From: Pomphorhynchus laevis
Lineage: Eukaryota; Acanthocephala; Palaeacanthocephala; Echinorhynchida; Pomphorhynchidae
DNA length: 64,000 bases
Direction of reading: 5' to 3'
Assembly (NCBI GenBank): GCA_012934845.2
Contig: WNNJ02003277.1
Coordinates: 62,001-126,000, forward strand
In this document: positions 1-54,779 of the stretch, piece by piece
Layout of the letters: each line of letters starts with the position of its first letter
How positions within the stretch are numbered: position 1 is the stretch's first letter
Notes under the pieces: generated by a model
The model's input: only the letters and a program-made list of their open reading frames with translations
What the model was told of the DNA's origin: nothing
The model's database searches: none
Made by a program: the position numbers and the translations under genes

Positions 1-369
1 TGATGATGTGTTCTTAATATGAACCGATGGAGAGGAAAGTCTTTCTCAATTTTTAACACTTATTAATGATGGACTAATTACCTGTGACCGATCTGAAGCA
101 ATTCATTTTATGGACGTAACAATCGAGAGGGTAAACATTGGTGGTCAGACCATCCTCAACACGAAGCTGTTCAGAAAACCGCAGTCAAGTGCTATGTATG
201 TATTTGCAATCGAAAAGTGGTCATAGCAGCACCAAAAGATCAGTGATTACGGATGAGCTAAGACGGATAAAAAATTTTTGCAACACAGTAAAGGCGCGGT
301 ACGAATCAATACACCAAGTGAAACTGGATTTTCTAAAACGGGGATATACAAAACTAGATATACAAAACT
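1..369 (+). mobile_element. Penelope-like element A, end of reverse transcriptase
   Basis: The window opens inside the catalytic box of a Penelope-like reverse transcriptase: positions 2-7 encode the two aspartates (D-D-V-F). The downstream reading contains FLTLINDGLITC, FMDVTIERV, LNTKLFRKP and, near 235-355, a basic block ending FLKRGYTKLDI. This is the usual order of the Penelope thumb region (strand, then YRKP-like box, then RGY). The reading is degraded. It continues at 1531 after a LINE insertion. The assignment to Penelope rests on this order plus the GIY-YIG domain further on. Confidence 0.7.
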
Positions 370-1530
370 GTCGACCACTCCGTCCTCCTTTCTCGCCTTC
401 GTTATGATTACGGCTTTTCTTCCTCCTCCGTAGCTTGGTTCGCCTCATATCTATCCGACCGTTCCTTTCGCGTCTTTTCTAATTCATCATCCTCCCCTCC
501 TATCTTTATTTTTTGCGGGGTTCCACAAGGTTCAGTCCTGATTCCCCTGCTTTTCTCTCTTTTGCCTGGCGATCTCTCTCCATTTATCAAACCTTACTCC
601 TTTAACGTCATGCAATACGCCGATGACATTCTAATCTATGCTCATGCACCCGCACATCGCATACACGATATCGGCATTTCTGCCTCCAACTGTCTTTCTT
701 CTATCTACAAACGTCTCTCCAATCTCCATCTCGTTCTAAACGCCGAAAAGTCCAAAATAATGTGGATCCTTCCCCGTAAACCAAGCATATCTCCTCCCAT
801 TGTATCTTTTGCCTCATCGATCATCCCTATAGTCCACAATCTCACTTTCTTAGGCTTCCATTTCGATGATCACCTTTCCCTTAAACCCTTCGTCCGTGAC
901 AAGGTCCGCTCGTCAAACTTAATTATTCGTGACATCCGCCGAATCCGCCCCCTTATCGACTTCCGTTCTTGTATGTCTCTCCTTTCATCGCTTCTTTTCC
1001 CTAAAATCGATTACTGCCTTAGCCTTTTCGCCAATTCTCCAAAATCCATCATCCTACCCCTACAACGAATAATCAACACCGCCGTTCGAGTGCTCTTTCC
1101 GTCTCCGTCGCTTCGACCACACATCCACATATTTTGCCCAACTCTCCTGGCCCACCATCCACATCCGCATCAAACTCCGCCTTCTTCTCGTTACTTTTCG
1201 TCTCATCGCTGTCGGCTCCCCATCGTTCATCAACCTTCCTTTCTTAGACGATACTCGCTCCACCTCGCTATCGCTTCGTTCCTGTCATACCCTCTTACTC
1301 CACGTTCCTAATTACTCCAACAACTACGGTCTCCGATCCTTCCTCGTCGCCGCCTCACTCGCCTGGAATCAACTCCCTCTCGACGTCCGCCGCGCTCCCT
1401 CCTTTATCACATTCAAACACCTCCTCCGTTCACACCTTCTCGACACCTGATTCACAGTTTTGTTTTGTTGTGGTCATGTAAGCGTGCGCTGGCACGCATT
1501 TGCCACGTTAAAATAAATCCTTTTTTTTAG
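370..1530 (+). mobile_element. CR1/L2-like LINE, 5'-truncated, inserted in Penelope-like element A
   Basis: Non-LTR retrotransposon of the CR1/jockey broad group, keeping only the last two thirds of the RT. An open frame from about 370 to 1311 reads VDHSVLLSRLR, then GVPQGSVL (near 517-540), then the catalytic QYADDILIYAH (near 610-645), then a thumb with LGFHFDDHLSL. Near 1090-1130 the frame shifts. The typical C-terminus (LVTFRLI, LRSFLVAASLAWNQLPLDVR) continues in another frame to a stop at 1448-1450. The 3' end carries catttgccacgttaaaataaat followed by T residues. The same 3' end occurs on copies near 30350 and 36720, so all belong to one family. It is truncated at 370 and not autonomous. 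Confidence 0.85.
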
Positions 1531-2150
1531 AAATCGATCGCAAAATTCGCAAAACCGCTAAACTCAAAAGAGATGTTTTGCTCAATAAGAGCAGCATAAA
1601 ATAAATGCGAACCGTAGCTGTTTTTCCATACCACCCAGCGTTACAATCTTTGCATCGAGGCATGGTAAAGGCATATAAAATGGCAGGAGAAAATGGAATT
1701 TGCCCGGTGATATTTTTCAAAAGTGTTCAAACCGTAAAGCGGTCATTAGTGATATCACGATTTCCCTAATAGAATACAAAAGAACACCAAATAATTACAT
1801 TTGTCGACCTTGTAATCGACCCAGGTGTAAAAGCTGCCAAATAAAAAAAACAGCAACCCATTTTCGCAGTGAGGTTACGAAACTTAATTATAGTGTCAAG
1901 ATCGATAGCAGCGTTAATTGTGCCACCTCGCATCTCATATATGAGGCTACTTGCCGCCCCCATTTGCAATTCAATATGTCGGAGAGACGTCAAATGCGTT
2001 AAGCATAAGAATAAACAACCGACGTGCACACATAAAGAATAAAGATTGTAACAGATGGTGCGGTTCAACATGCACTCATTCATGAAAGTCATATAATCAA
2101 CGAGCTTTTTAATTACTCAGTCTTTCTCTGGATATGACTAGCGGCTAAAT
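1531..2150 (+). mobile_element. Penelope-like element A, linker and GIY-YIG endonuclease part
   Basis: Right half of the Penelope-like element split by the LINE. One frame reads EIDRKIRKTAKLKRD and AVFPYHPALQSLHRGM, which resembles the Penelope linker. The next frame carries the cysteine cluster CRPCNRPRCKSC (near 1795-1840) and then IYEATC and QYVGET (1972-1989), the GIY-YIG nuclease core, followed by LSIRINNRRAHIKN. The RT plus C-terminal GIY-YIG arrangement is the canonical Penelope layout. Frame changes show it is inactive. Confidence 0.7.
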
Positions 2151-2185
2151 CACAGCTTTCATTTTTCGTTTTTATCTGATATCTC

Positions 2186-2258
2186 CTTAGGTTGTTTCTT
2201 ATGTTCATAGAGTCACCGGTTTCTACATACTGTACAGAATTTTTCCTTGTTGAAAAAT
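2186..2258 (+). repeat. outer end repeat A, left copy
   Basis: Begins cttaggttgttt and includes agagtcaccggtttc and tactgtacagaatttttcc. The matching copy is at 6846-6922. On the left it lies before repeat B; on the right it lies after it. Confidence 0.7.
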
Positions 2259-2288
2259 TCTATATAAGGAAATAATTTATTTCCATAT

Positions 2289-3052
2289 AAGGAAATAACT
2301 ATATTTGAAATAACTATATATTTGTGACTGATATTACTTCCTTGTATTTCTAGATAGTTAAATATAGATTATAGACTGAATAAAATTATTAATATGATAG
2401 CAATACAAATATAAATATACAAAACATAGTACAATCTTTTGACATTGAAGATTAGAGCTCTTCGTTTGTATGCACACTTGAGGATCCCGTATGCTCGTCG
2501 TGGTTTGACGCCTTTCCAAAACCGCTGTGTCCGGAATCAACGACATCGATGGTGTCCACATCACTCATATCCTCAAAGTCTTTGTCATCGCCGTCATCCG
2601 AAATCTTATCATCTGTCGGCTTTCCCGACGCACACATTTTCTCCATTTCTTTGTCGTCGATCTTTTTATTGACAGTTCGCTTCTTCTTTGACGTCTCAAC
2701 TATGGCGTCGGCCGCCTGTCTCGCCAAATCAACATCATCAGTGATCAGGAAGTCACCAAAAATCCTGCCTGACTTGACTTGCCACACGTCGATCCCAATT
2801 AAACCAATGTCCTTGAATATTCCTATAGTATGATCTTCGACATACTCCGGGTTGGGAATTTGTTTTGCAATACAGGGTCCCCTGTAGTCGGGATTATCAA
2901 TAGTACGCGGCACCCATTTGCCCATGTATGCTGGGTTCGTTTTCATTGGGGCGGACCAGTCACCGTCGGCTTCATCGTCCCAATCATCTGGCTTTGTTGC
3001 TCAAACTTTTTTGTCTCAAACTTTTTTGATTATAGACTTGTCATTTACTACA
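2289..3052 (+). repeat. gypsy fossil 1, left terminal repeat B (interrupted)
   Basis: Two pieces, 2289-2377 and 3028-3052, together match the uninterrupted repeat at 6743-6845 (aaggaaat...ctatattt at the start, gacttgtcatttactaca at the end). The pieces are separated by a 650-bp insertion flanked by the 11-bp direct repeat gattatagact. Confidence 0.75.
2378..3027 (-). pseudogene. calreticulin C-terminal fragment, probable retrocopy
   Basis: Minus-strand frame open from about 3000 down to the stop at 2452-2454, roughly 180 codons. It begins KPDDWDDEADGDW, the end of the calreticulin/calnexin P-domain. Next come GKWVPRTIDNPDYRG and PNPEY, which are arm repeats, then DVWQVKSGRIF and FLITDD, the final lectin-domain strand. 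A charged, lysine- and aspartate-rich tail ends NEEL, a KDEL-like ER-retention end. Everything upstream of the P-domain is missing. The piece sits inside a gypsy terminal repeat between two copies of gattatagact (2367-2377 and 3028-3038), which look like a target-site duplication. No poly(A) tract is visible at its 3' side. The frame has no stop, so the copy is either young or a captured piece. A true last exon of a gene is less likely because of the direct repeats. Confidence 0.72.
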
Positions 3053-6000
3053 GTTTATTTAACTATTGTTGGAAGCTCAGACAGCCATGGACAAGCTTTT
3101 TAAACCAGAGATATTTACAACGCCAGTCAACACAGCTGAATCGGAAAACTTGTGGACACACTGGAAACGGCGTTTGGAAAGGATCTGTCAAAGGTTCCAG
3201 ACTTAGAGGAAAACGATAAGCTGTATGTCTTGATCAATCACGTTGCTCCTAACGTCTACAGTTACATTTCGACAATCAATGATTACGCTCTTGCTCTCAG
3301 ACGACTCGACGACCTATACTTGAAGCCAAGAAACGACGTATTCGCACGTCTTCAGCTTAGCACGTGTAAACAGTTACAGAATCAGTCGATAGACGATTTC
3401 GTCCGAGCGTTAGATCAACTTGCAAAGAATTGCGAATTCAAAGAAGTCAATGCAGACGAGCATCGCTGCTTGTGCGTCCGCGACGCTTTAATTTCAGGAC
3501 TAAGTTCGGGTGCAATTAGACACCGATCTTGAAGTGCCTCAACTCACATTGCTGACGGCAGTTGAAAAGGCCAGAACGCTTGAATCGGCTCAGCTGAACG
3601 CGGAAGCGTACCGAATGACAGATATTCATGTGTCAGCAATCTCCGACCAAATTGTCACGGGAGAGGCTTCGTGACCCTTTGTCGCAGTCTCCTATTCAAA
3701 ATCGGCATGCTTTTTCTGTGGTCGTGAGAGACACCCGCGAAGTAAATGTCTTGCCAGGCTTGCACTTTGTCGAAAATGCAATGAGATCGGCCATTTTTCG
3801 ATTTTCTGCCGGTCAGATTCTGCTGCTCTATCCCGTTCTGCCGCTACAACTACAGAAGCGACTGATCAATTTCCATCTGTAGCTACGCTCTCATTATCTA
3901 CCACAATATCTGATAATATAGCCCAAGCAAAAATTCAAGTACGCATTAATAATTGTCACGTGACAGCATTGATAGATACGGGGAGCGGTGAAAACTTTAT
4001 TGATTCTGCCGTGGCGTTACGCTTGAATTTACGACAAAAACCCTACGCGCATAAAATGTATATGACGTCCAGTGACTGCGGATTGTGTCTCAATAATTTA
4101 TGCTGTGACGTAATTCTGGGACATCCATTTCTCTCGAGTCATGAATCATTCACTATGAAATTTCGCGGAGGTAGGCCGTCGCTGTCTATAGGAGCTGTTT
4201 GTACTATCGAGGTTCAGACACCTGTTTCGTCCCCGACAACCGACTGCTACCTAGTTGCGGTAAAGTCCAGACACTATGTACCGCATCATATGAAGATAAT
4301 TAAATCAGAAATTTCGAGGATGTTGAAGGAAAGGATAATCGAGAGGTGTCAAGCACCGTGAAAGGCACAAGTCGTCGTGGTCAATAGTGATAGCGGCAGG
4401 CCGCGGCTAGTTGTTGATTACTCCACAACCATTAATAAATTTACGCTGCTCGACGCTTACCCTCTACCGCGCATCGATACGATCGCAGAGCAAATCGCAC
4501 GATACAGAGTCTATAGTAAATTCGACCTTAAAGTGTCATGTCATCAATTGGGACTCCAACCTGCCTATCGCAAATTTACAGCGTTCGAAGCCAATAGATC
4601 ATTATATCAGTTTAAACGACTTCCTTTTGGACTTATGAATGCTACAGCTGTGTTCCAGCGTATGATCGACCAGATCATTAAAACAGAAAAGCTAGAGGGC
4701 ACTTTTGCCTATCTTGACGACTTGGTGGTATGCGGCCATTCTGCTTCGGATCATGACTATAACTTGGGTAAACTATCGAAAGCTATCCAGAAATACAATA
4801 TAACTCTGAATGACGAAAAGTGCAAAATATATGTTCTTCGCCTTAGCATACTCGGCTATGTAATCGAACACAATCAATTTCGCCCAGATCCTGCCCGTAC
4901 TAAGCCACTACAAGACATGACGGAACCAACGTGTGAAAGCGAGATGAAAAGACTGTTAAGGATGCTAGCACATTATTCAAGATGGATAAAGAATTATTCT
5001 GAAAGCATCCGACCCTTAATCTAATGCCAATCGTTTCCGTTGCAGCGCGATGAGGCCAACAGCTTTCAAGACATGTGCCGTGATGTTATGAATGCGGTAC
5101 TTACAACAATAGATCCCACCAAGCTGCTCACTGTAGAAACGGATGCATCTTATCACGCGATAGCAGCAATCCTGTCACAAGACCATTGCCCCGTCGCTTT
5201 TTTCTCGAAAACTCTCCAGGCATGTCACAAGACCATTGCCCCGTCGCTTTTTTCTCGAAAACTCTCCAGGCATCAGCCCGTACGTATTCTTCGATTGAAA
5301 AGGAAGCAGTAGATATCGTCGAAGCATTGAAGTCATGGCGACATTACCTTTTGGGAAAACATTTCCGTGTAATAACAGACCAACGTAGGTTTTCTTTCAT
5401 TTTCAAAAAGAGCCAGCGTAGCCAAATCAAGAACGAAAAGTTAACTCGGTGGATGATGGAACTAGCTGCATTCTCATTCGATATAGCTTATCGTCCAGGC
5501 TCCGAAAATCATACTGCTGATGCGTTATCCTGGATAACCTGTTCCGCTTGTACGTCCAACAATCTAATCAGATTGAGATAAATTCATGATACAGACGGTC
5601 ACCCCGGCGTAACGAGGTTGTATCATTTCGTAAGAGCAAGGAATTTACCATTCTCAATCTCCGAGATACGTCAAGTTATTTCAAATTGTCCAACGTGTGC
5701 GAGACTAAAGCCACAATATCATAAGATACAGCCAACCCAGATAATCAAAGCCACCCGACCTTTTGAAAGGATTTCCATGGACTTTAAAGGTCCCCTTCTT
5801 ACTCACAACAATAACCGATACCTGCTCACAGTGATAGACGAATTCTCGAGATATCCATTCGCGTTCGCATGTGGTGATATGTCTGCCGACACGGTAATTC
5901 AGTGTCTAAATAGCCTATTTTTCTTATTCGGTCTTGCGGAGTGTGTACATTGCGATAAAGGGCCCGCCTTCATAGCCAGAAATTTTAAGTCTATCATTTT

Positions 6001-6742
6001 ACACATGGGATCGCACTAAGTCATTCGAGCCCGTGCAACCCGACAGGAAATTCCCAAGTAGAGCGTACGAACGGTACTATTTGGAGAACGATCGAATTTG
6101 ATGTAGCAAAAAGAAAGCTCGAAATCACGCAGTGGCAGCAATGTCTACCTGTTGCTCTTCATTCAATACGATCATTGTTGTGTGTGGCCACAAACTGCAC
6201 GCCAGATGAGCGATTCTTCAAGTTTGAAAGACGAACAAGCTCGAATGTCAATGTTTTACAATGGCAAATACGGAGTTAGCCGTGTTGAAGCGACACAATA
6301 GTCCAGCAAATATGATGAAAACACGGAATTTGTGAGGCTCGAGGAAAGCAATTCTAAAACATCGCATGTAGAACGATCTGATCGTCGTGTCCAAAGACCG
6401 TCATGTCCCTAAAGCACCTGGCCCCGTTCCCGCGAGTGGACGACGAGAATAGTCACTATCAGCCTTCGATTCCGTGCGGTCTTGATACCCTCGTAAATTG
6501 TTCACCAACGCCATCACTTCATGATCAGATTATCATCTTGAACGAAGTCACGATTCCGTGGGGACATCTTGAACGAGACAGATACAGATAACGTTTCAAC
6601 GTCAGATTCTCATCGTCTAGATCGCAGCACTACCCGTTCTCAAGACGCCAGAGTCAGCAGGTATGGCAGAGAGATGAAAACACCCAAATACTTACAAGTC
6701 TACGATCGAAGTTCTTAACAGAAACCTGGAAGAATGTCATAA

Positions 6743-6845
6743 AAGGAAATTACTATATTTGTAATAACTATATATTTATGACTGATATTATTTCCATGTA
6801 TTTTTAGATAGTTGAATAAAGATTATAGACTTGTCATTTACTACA
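6743..6845 (+). repeat. gypsy fossil 1, right terminal repeat B
   Basis: Uninterrupted version of the left terminal repeat. It contains gattatagacttgtcattt, which shows the pre-insertion state of the site occupied on the left by the calreticulin fragment. It is followed directly by repeat A. Confidence 0.75.
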
Positions 6846-6922
6846 CTTAGGTTGTTTTTTATGTTTATAGAGTCACCGGTTTCTTCTACATACTGTACAG
6901 AATTTTTCCTTGATGAAAAGTT
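6846..6922 (+). repeat. outer end repeat A, right copy
   Basis: Matches 2186-2258 (cttaggttgtttt, agagtcaccggtttc, tactgtacagaatttttcc). It lies outside the right terminal repeat. Confidence 0.7.
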
Positions 6923-7317
6923 CCAGCTATAGAATTTTTCCTTCATGACTTATGACCATTTTAATTTTTCAAAAGGATGTTTTTATTTTCTAGTTTGCTG
7001 GAACCATTCCAAAGTTATAAATCTTTTAGTTATGAATTTCAAATCAATGATTGATGCTGTTTAATTTGAAATATACCGATAATTTTCATTGATAACTGTT
7101 CGTTAATACTAATGGCTGAGGGAGAAAGGAATGTCGACAGTAATGAATTAGCAAATTATATGCAGCTAATTATATCCAACCTTGTTCTGTTTGTTCTTAA
7201 CTAAAATGATTTTGTAATTGCTGTTAATTCATAAGTTTTATATAATAGTTTTATTTTTCCGTTGATAACCATGATTACAATAATTCAGACCTGAAGTATA
7301 ATTGAGCACATCAGTAA
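6923..7317 (+). other. DHX34 5' flank
   Basis: AT-rich stretch between the gypsy fossil and the DHX34 start codon. It must hold the core promoter and 5' UTR, unless a non-coding first exon lies further left. No TATA-type or initiator motif stands out from the AT-rich background, so no transcription start is called. No coding potential is seen. Confidence 0.35.
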
Positions 7318-50167
<42,850 letters not shown>

Positions 50168-50964
50168 TGAACGGAATAGCAATGCATCCTACTGTGAAGA
50201 AATGAAAAAAGGCAACAAATCATGTCAAAATGTAAATTTTATACATTTTTATATTCACGGTGAATATATATGTAGCATAATTATTGTTGTGCAAATTTTG
50301 TTTGATCGTTATTATATTATTATTGCATGGATCATAAGGACGTTTGGCAACAAACAGCGTGTCTTTCCAGAGAGCAAACTGTTGCTTACACGTCCTCAGT
50401 GACAAGACAATCCTCTTATAAGCTTTAATCCATAATTTTAGTTTGATTTGTTTTGCTAGCTGCTATCCTGAAGACGTATATCTTGACATTTTATTCGGTC
50501 ACATTTGTAAGATAGCAACCATCCTTAAACAATGATAGGTTTGAATGAGCTATCGAAATATTGAATTTTGTCAAATAAAGAAAAATCATGGTTTTCTTGT
50601 TCCAATAAATTTATATATAATCGAAATGGAAGAAGGTAATGGGTTTAGTATTTATTACTAAAAACATTAAATTTTATATTTTTATATTTCGCTAGCTGCC
50701 GTTATCACAATGATTATACCATCACCAAAAACAAAGCATACAATTTGTTTATCTAAAGAATTATATTGATAAACGAATCAATCGATTCTAATTATATTAT
50801 TTAGCACAGTAAAAATGTTGCTATGAAATTGTTTCCTTGATATATACTTGATATATCCATCATATGAAAAAGTTCATATTATCTAATTTTTACAAATTAC
50901 TTACCAACTTTAAAAGACTTTCTTAAAGTAGTTACTGAAATTTAATAAGAGAAAATATATATCA
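50168..50964 (+). other. DHX34 3' flank with fold-back piece
   Basis: 3' UTR and downstream DNA. No polyadenylation site can be chosen with confidence in this AT-rich sequence. Near 50450-50730 are parts of the fold-back family (ttttgctagctgctatcc, gagctatcgaaatat, ttatatttcgctagctgc). Confidence 0.5.
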
Positions 50965-53415
50965 TTAACTGTATTTTACCCCACTGCTATACTGGGTCGA
51001 GAAATAGGGGTCGAATATTGATAACATATCAGTTCCTCCTGATAACCTCTAATCTTTATTCTTATACATCATATATTATTAATTAGTCAATTCATAAAAA
51101 CTAACTTTTATTTAAATTTCAATTTTTTATTTTTAACTTGATATAAATATAAATTGTATAATATCTTATTTTAAATATTTATTATTAAACATTATTTATA
51201 TATTGCATGTAATACGTAGACTCAGTTATCTGATTTGATTTACACCTTATCAAAAAATTAATAATACAGTCGCTATTTTACATGTGAGCATATCCGCCAG
51301 ACTTACACATTTATTTATTTTCCTCTCATATTATCTTGCATCTAGAATGTATTTATTTATTTGAGTAATGTTAACGTGCTGAGTTGAACTCAGTGTCGAT
51401 TCTTGCACCTTTATGTCGTTATTGTAAAAATATCTCATTGAAGTATCATTAAGATAAAATAGAAATATTAGTAAAAGCTTAAAAAAGCTTAAAAGCTCTG
51501 TATTTCTTAAATAAAGTGACTTTGATTGATTGATTATTTATAAATAAATTATTTAATATAGAATAAAACCGCTTTCTTAAATAATAATAACAATAAAAAT
51601 AAAATTTACAATTCGTTATATAATAACTTAAATTATATATTTGATAAAATAAAATGAAAATAACAAACAATTATAAAAGGAAAGATAAAATTAATAAAGA
51701 TATGTATAAAGAACTTACTAAATTAAAGGATAACTATATAATAACAACTATTGATAAAGCTAGTAATAACTTTGTCTTCATATGCAAAAAGCTTTATTAT
51801 GATATACTAATGAAAGAGGTTAATTCTAATGATTTAAATGTAAATCCAACATATGAACGTAGTGAGTTGAGTTTAGAAACAATTATTACAAGTCACTGTT
51901 CTATAATGGATAAGAAGGGTATAAAAATTGAATCAGATAATAAAACTATACCTATATTATATTGGAATCCAAAATTACATAAAATCCAATAAAACCTAGG
52001 TTCATATGTAGTGCTTTTAAATGTAAATTAGAACCACTTTCTGTTTATATGAAAAAAAATACTTAAAGCATTTAAAGCACACTTCAAAAAATATTGTAGA
52101 GTAATCGAAATTGATACTGGTAAAAAACACTATTTCAGTATTAATTCTACGAAAGAATTTTTAGAACAGACAAAAGGAATAAATTTTCAAAATATAAATA
52201 CATACGATTTTAGTACGCTTTATACAAATCTAGATTTAGTAGATATTAAAGAAGCGTTAGTAAAATTAATTAACCTTATATTCGGAAAAAGATATACATA
52301 TATATGTTATAATAATTATAACGCCTATCTAACAAAAATTAAACCATCAAGTAAATATAAATATATGGATAAAATTGAATTAATAGAATCCTTAAATATT
52401 TTGATAAATCAAAATTATTTAAAAGTAGAGACATCTATATTTAGACAAGTAAAAGGTGTTCCAATGGGTGGTAATAGTAGCCCAATTATAGCTGACTTGT
52501 TTTTAAGCTTTATAGAATATGAATTTGTTCATAACTGTGTAAAAACTAAATCTAAACAATATAAAGATATGAAATATATGTTTCGATACATTGATGATAT
52601 ATGTGTATTTAATTCTAATAATTTTTATTCAATTAGTGAGCACATTTATCCAGAAAGCCTTATTCTTAACAAAACCAATATTAATGATAAAGAAGGTGTA
52701 TATCTAGATATGAACATTAAATTAACATTAACTAAAACTACTATTAATTTATATCGTAAAGATGACATATTTAAATTTACAAGAAACATATTTTTGCATG
52801 AGCATTCATGCATACCATATAATATAAAATATAATACATTAAATAATGAAATTTTAAGAATTGCAACAATATGTAATGATATTGGCTTTCTTCAAAATCA
52901 TTTAAATAATTTAATAGATACATATTTTAAACTAGGTTACTATAAAAATAACATCAAGCAGAAAATAGTAAAATATATAAATCAACACAATAATATAAAG
53001 AATAAATTTAAACTCTTAAGTGGCAAATTTTTATGGATGGATAATAAATAATATACTTTGTATTAGAATAAGATACTATATAATCAAATTTCATCAGAAG
53101 ATATACGTCATTAGCATGTATTTGGCCCCGCTGCTATGTTGGGTAGAGGAGTTAGGGGCCTAAACCTGATAGCATATCAGTTCCTCCTCATGACCTTCTC
53201 TAATTCTTATTCTGATACAACGTCTGTTATTTATTAGTCAATTCATAAAAATGACGTTTATTATAATTTTAAATTTTAACTTTATATAAATTATTTAAAA
53301 TATTATATAAAATCATTTATCATTTAAAATTATTTATTTTATTAAATTTTATTTATCATTATTTTTAATTGATAAATAATATAAAGTACGTAGTTAGCTT
53401 ATTTATTTGATTTTA
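50965..53415 (+). mobile_element. Penelope-like family B, longest copy
   Basis: RT with RT-type boxes PILYWNPKLHK (near 51950-51985), YDFSTLYTNL (near 52204-52234), QVKGVPMGGNSSPIIADLFL (near 52447-52503) and the catalytic FRYIDDICVF (near 52580-52610). The C-terminal frame ends LSGKFLWMDNK at 53051. The left end (50965-51240) and right end (53110-53415) are direct repeats with the same structured segment and terminus (cgtagactcagttatctgat), so they are pseudo-LTR-like. No GIY-YIG domain is visible before or after the RT, unlike elements A, C, D and E. Coding is interrupted, so this copy is not autonomous, but its close relatives in the window show recent activity of the family. Very AT-rich. 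Confidence 0.8.
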
Positions 53416-54779
53416 ATAGATTATTATTAAATGAATTGTATGCATCCATCTAATTGTATACATCCATCCAGCATCAAAGAAATGATCATTTAATATTTGA
53501 AATAGTTGAATATAAAAAATAATTAAGATATGCAAAATTACTGCCAAAATGGTTCTTCAATTGTTTTGATCAATAAAAAAATAAATCTCAAAATGGCAAT
53601 GAAGACAAGGGATTGATTGAATGCCAACATTTCAAATAATAAGTAGATGATACTTCTCATTATTAGTAAAAAATCAAAGCATTTTTCGATAGTTCGGATC
53701 CAATTTGGTACAATTTTCAAGAAAATATAGTTTCATAAATTTTTTTTAATATTTCGAAAACTTTAGAGAGATACTACTTAATTACAATTTCTCGGAAAGT
53801 GTGCCAAATGAATACAGAAATATCAAGCAACGTTTTAAATTATGATTTTTAAGTTCAAGACATGTTCTCTTTCATTTTAGTGAAATAAAATATTATAGAC
53901 GCGAGTATTTATTTTATAATTTTACAATTTTTCTATTTGTAAGCTTTCGACGTTTATTCTTTTTCAAGCACATACTAATTTTATTTCATCAAAATGAGAA
54001 ACAAGTTCAACAAAAATGCAATTCTCAACGATGACATTTTCTATTAAAACAATAATCTCTTACTGCAGATTAGTTTGACATCAGCTGCTTGTTTACGAAA
54101 ATATTCAAAATTTACGAATATGGTATAGCAAAACGTTGCCTTTATTAGCCTAACGATACCTGTACTATTCACGCATGACTTCAGAAAAAATGCTACTTTG
54201 TGCCACATTGAGAGAGATTTTAGTCAACACGCTGTTTCCCAATGCAACACAATATGGCTAATCGGATACCTTTCCAGTTAAAATGGCATTGCTAATTTTA
54301 TATATTAACACAAATATCAATGATAATTAACAACGTTAATATATCCAGATATATTAAGATCAATTAAATCAACACAATAATTTACTTACACGAAAAAATT
54401 GCATTAATAAATAAGAAATATAAACGTAAATGTTTGTGCACGCAAAACAATAACAAATAAGCTGTTCAATTTATTTGAACAAAAAATGTAACAGCCTAAA
54501 TACACAATAATCGTCTCGTACATAATCTCAGATAATTTAAACAAAACGACTGATTTCTAATATACATTAAAACGTTAAAAACAAAAAAGTTGGAGAGATA
54601 ATAACGTACAACTTCAATCGTTATCAATATCGCTTTCTTATTACTATGACATTTTGGTGGTAAGAAACACCCAGTTCTAACATAAAGCTGTTGTTGGATG
54701 TGATGTTCATCTTCGCTAAGTATTGGAGCTACAAAATTAAAAATTCAGTGATTACAAAAAACTCAACTATCTCAAGTAA
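53416..54779 (+). other. intergenic, AT-rich
   Basis: 1.36 kb with no recognised gene, RNA or repeat. A short minus ORF at 53538-53720 is not supported. Confidence 0.55.

Larger units (their letters stand above)
2186..6922 (+). mobile_element. Ty3/gypsy LTR-retrotransposon fossil 1 (broken)
   Basis: Remnant of a Ty3/gypsy-type element. Terminal repeats are at 2289-2377 plus 3028-3052 and at 6743-6845, with a second repeated block outside them. Internal parts in order are a gag-like start near 3087, a nucleocapsid-like region near 3700-3800, an aspartic protease core (IDTGSGENF, near 3970-3997), RT (YSKFDLK near 4510, AYLDDLVVCG near 4710), RNase H (ETDASYHAI near 5137) and integrase (zinc-finger part near 5600-5720, core with DFKGPL near 5780 and IDEFSRYPFAFAC near 5840). 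It is broken in many places and not functional. The two end repeats still resemble each other closely, which suggests moderate rather than ancient age. It ends about 400 bp upstream of DHX34. Confidence 0.85.

Noticed and set aside
2439-2833. Plus-strand ORFs over the calreticulin fragment
   Set aside because: Shadows of the minus-strand frame that has clear calreticulin motifs.
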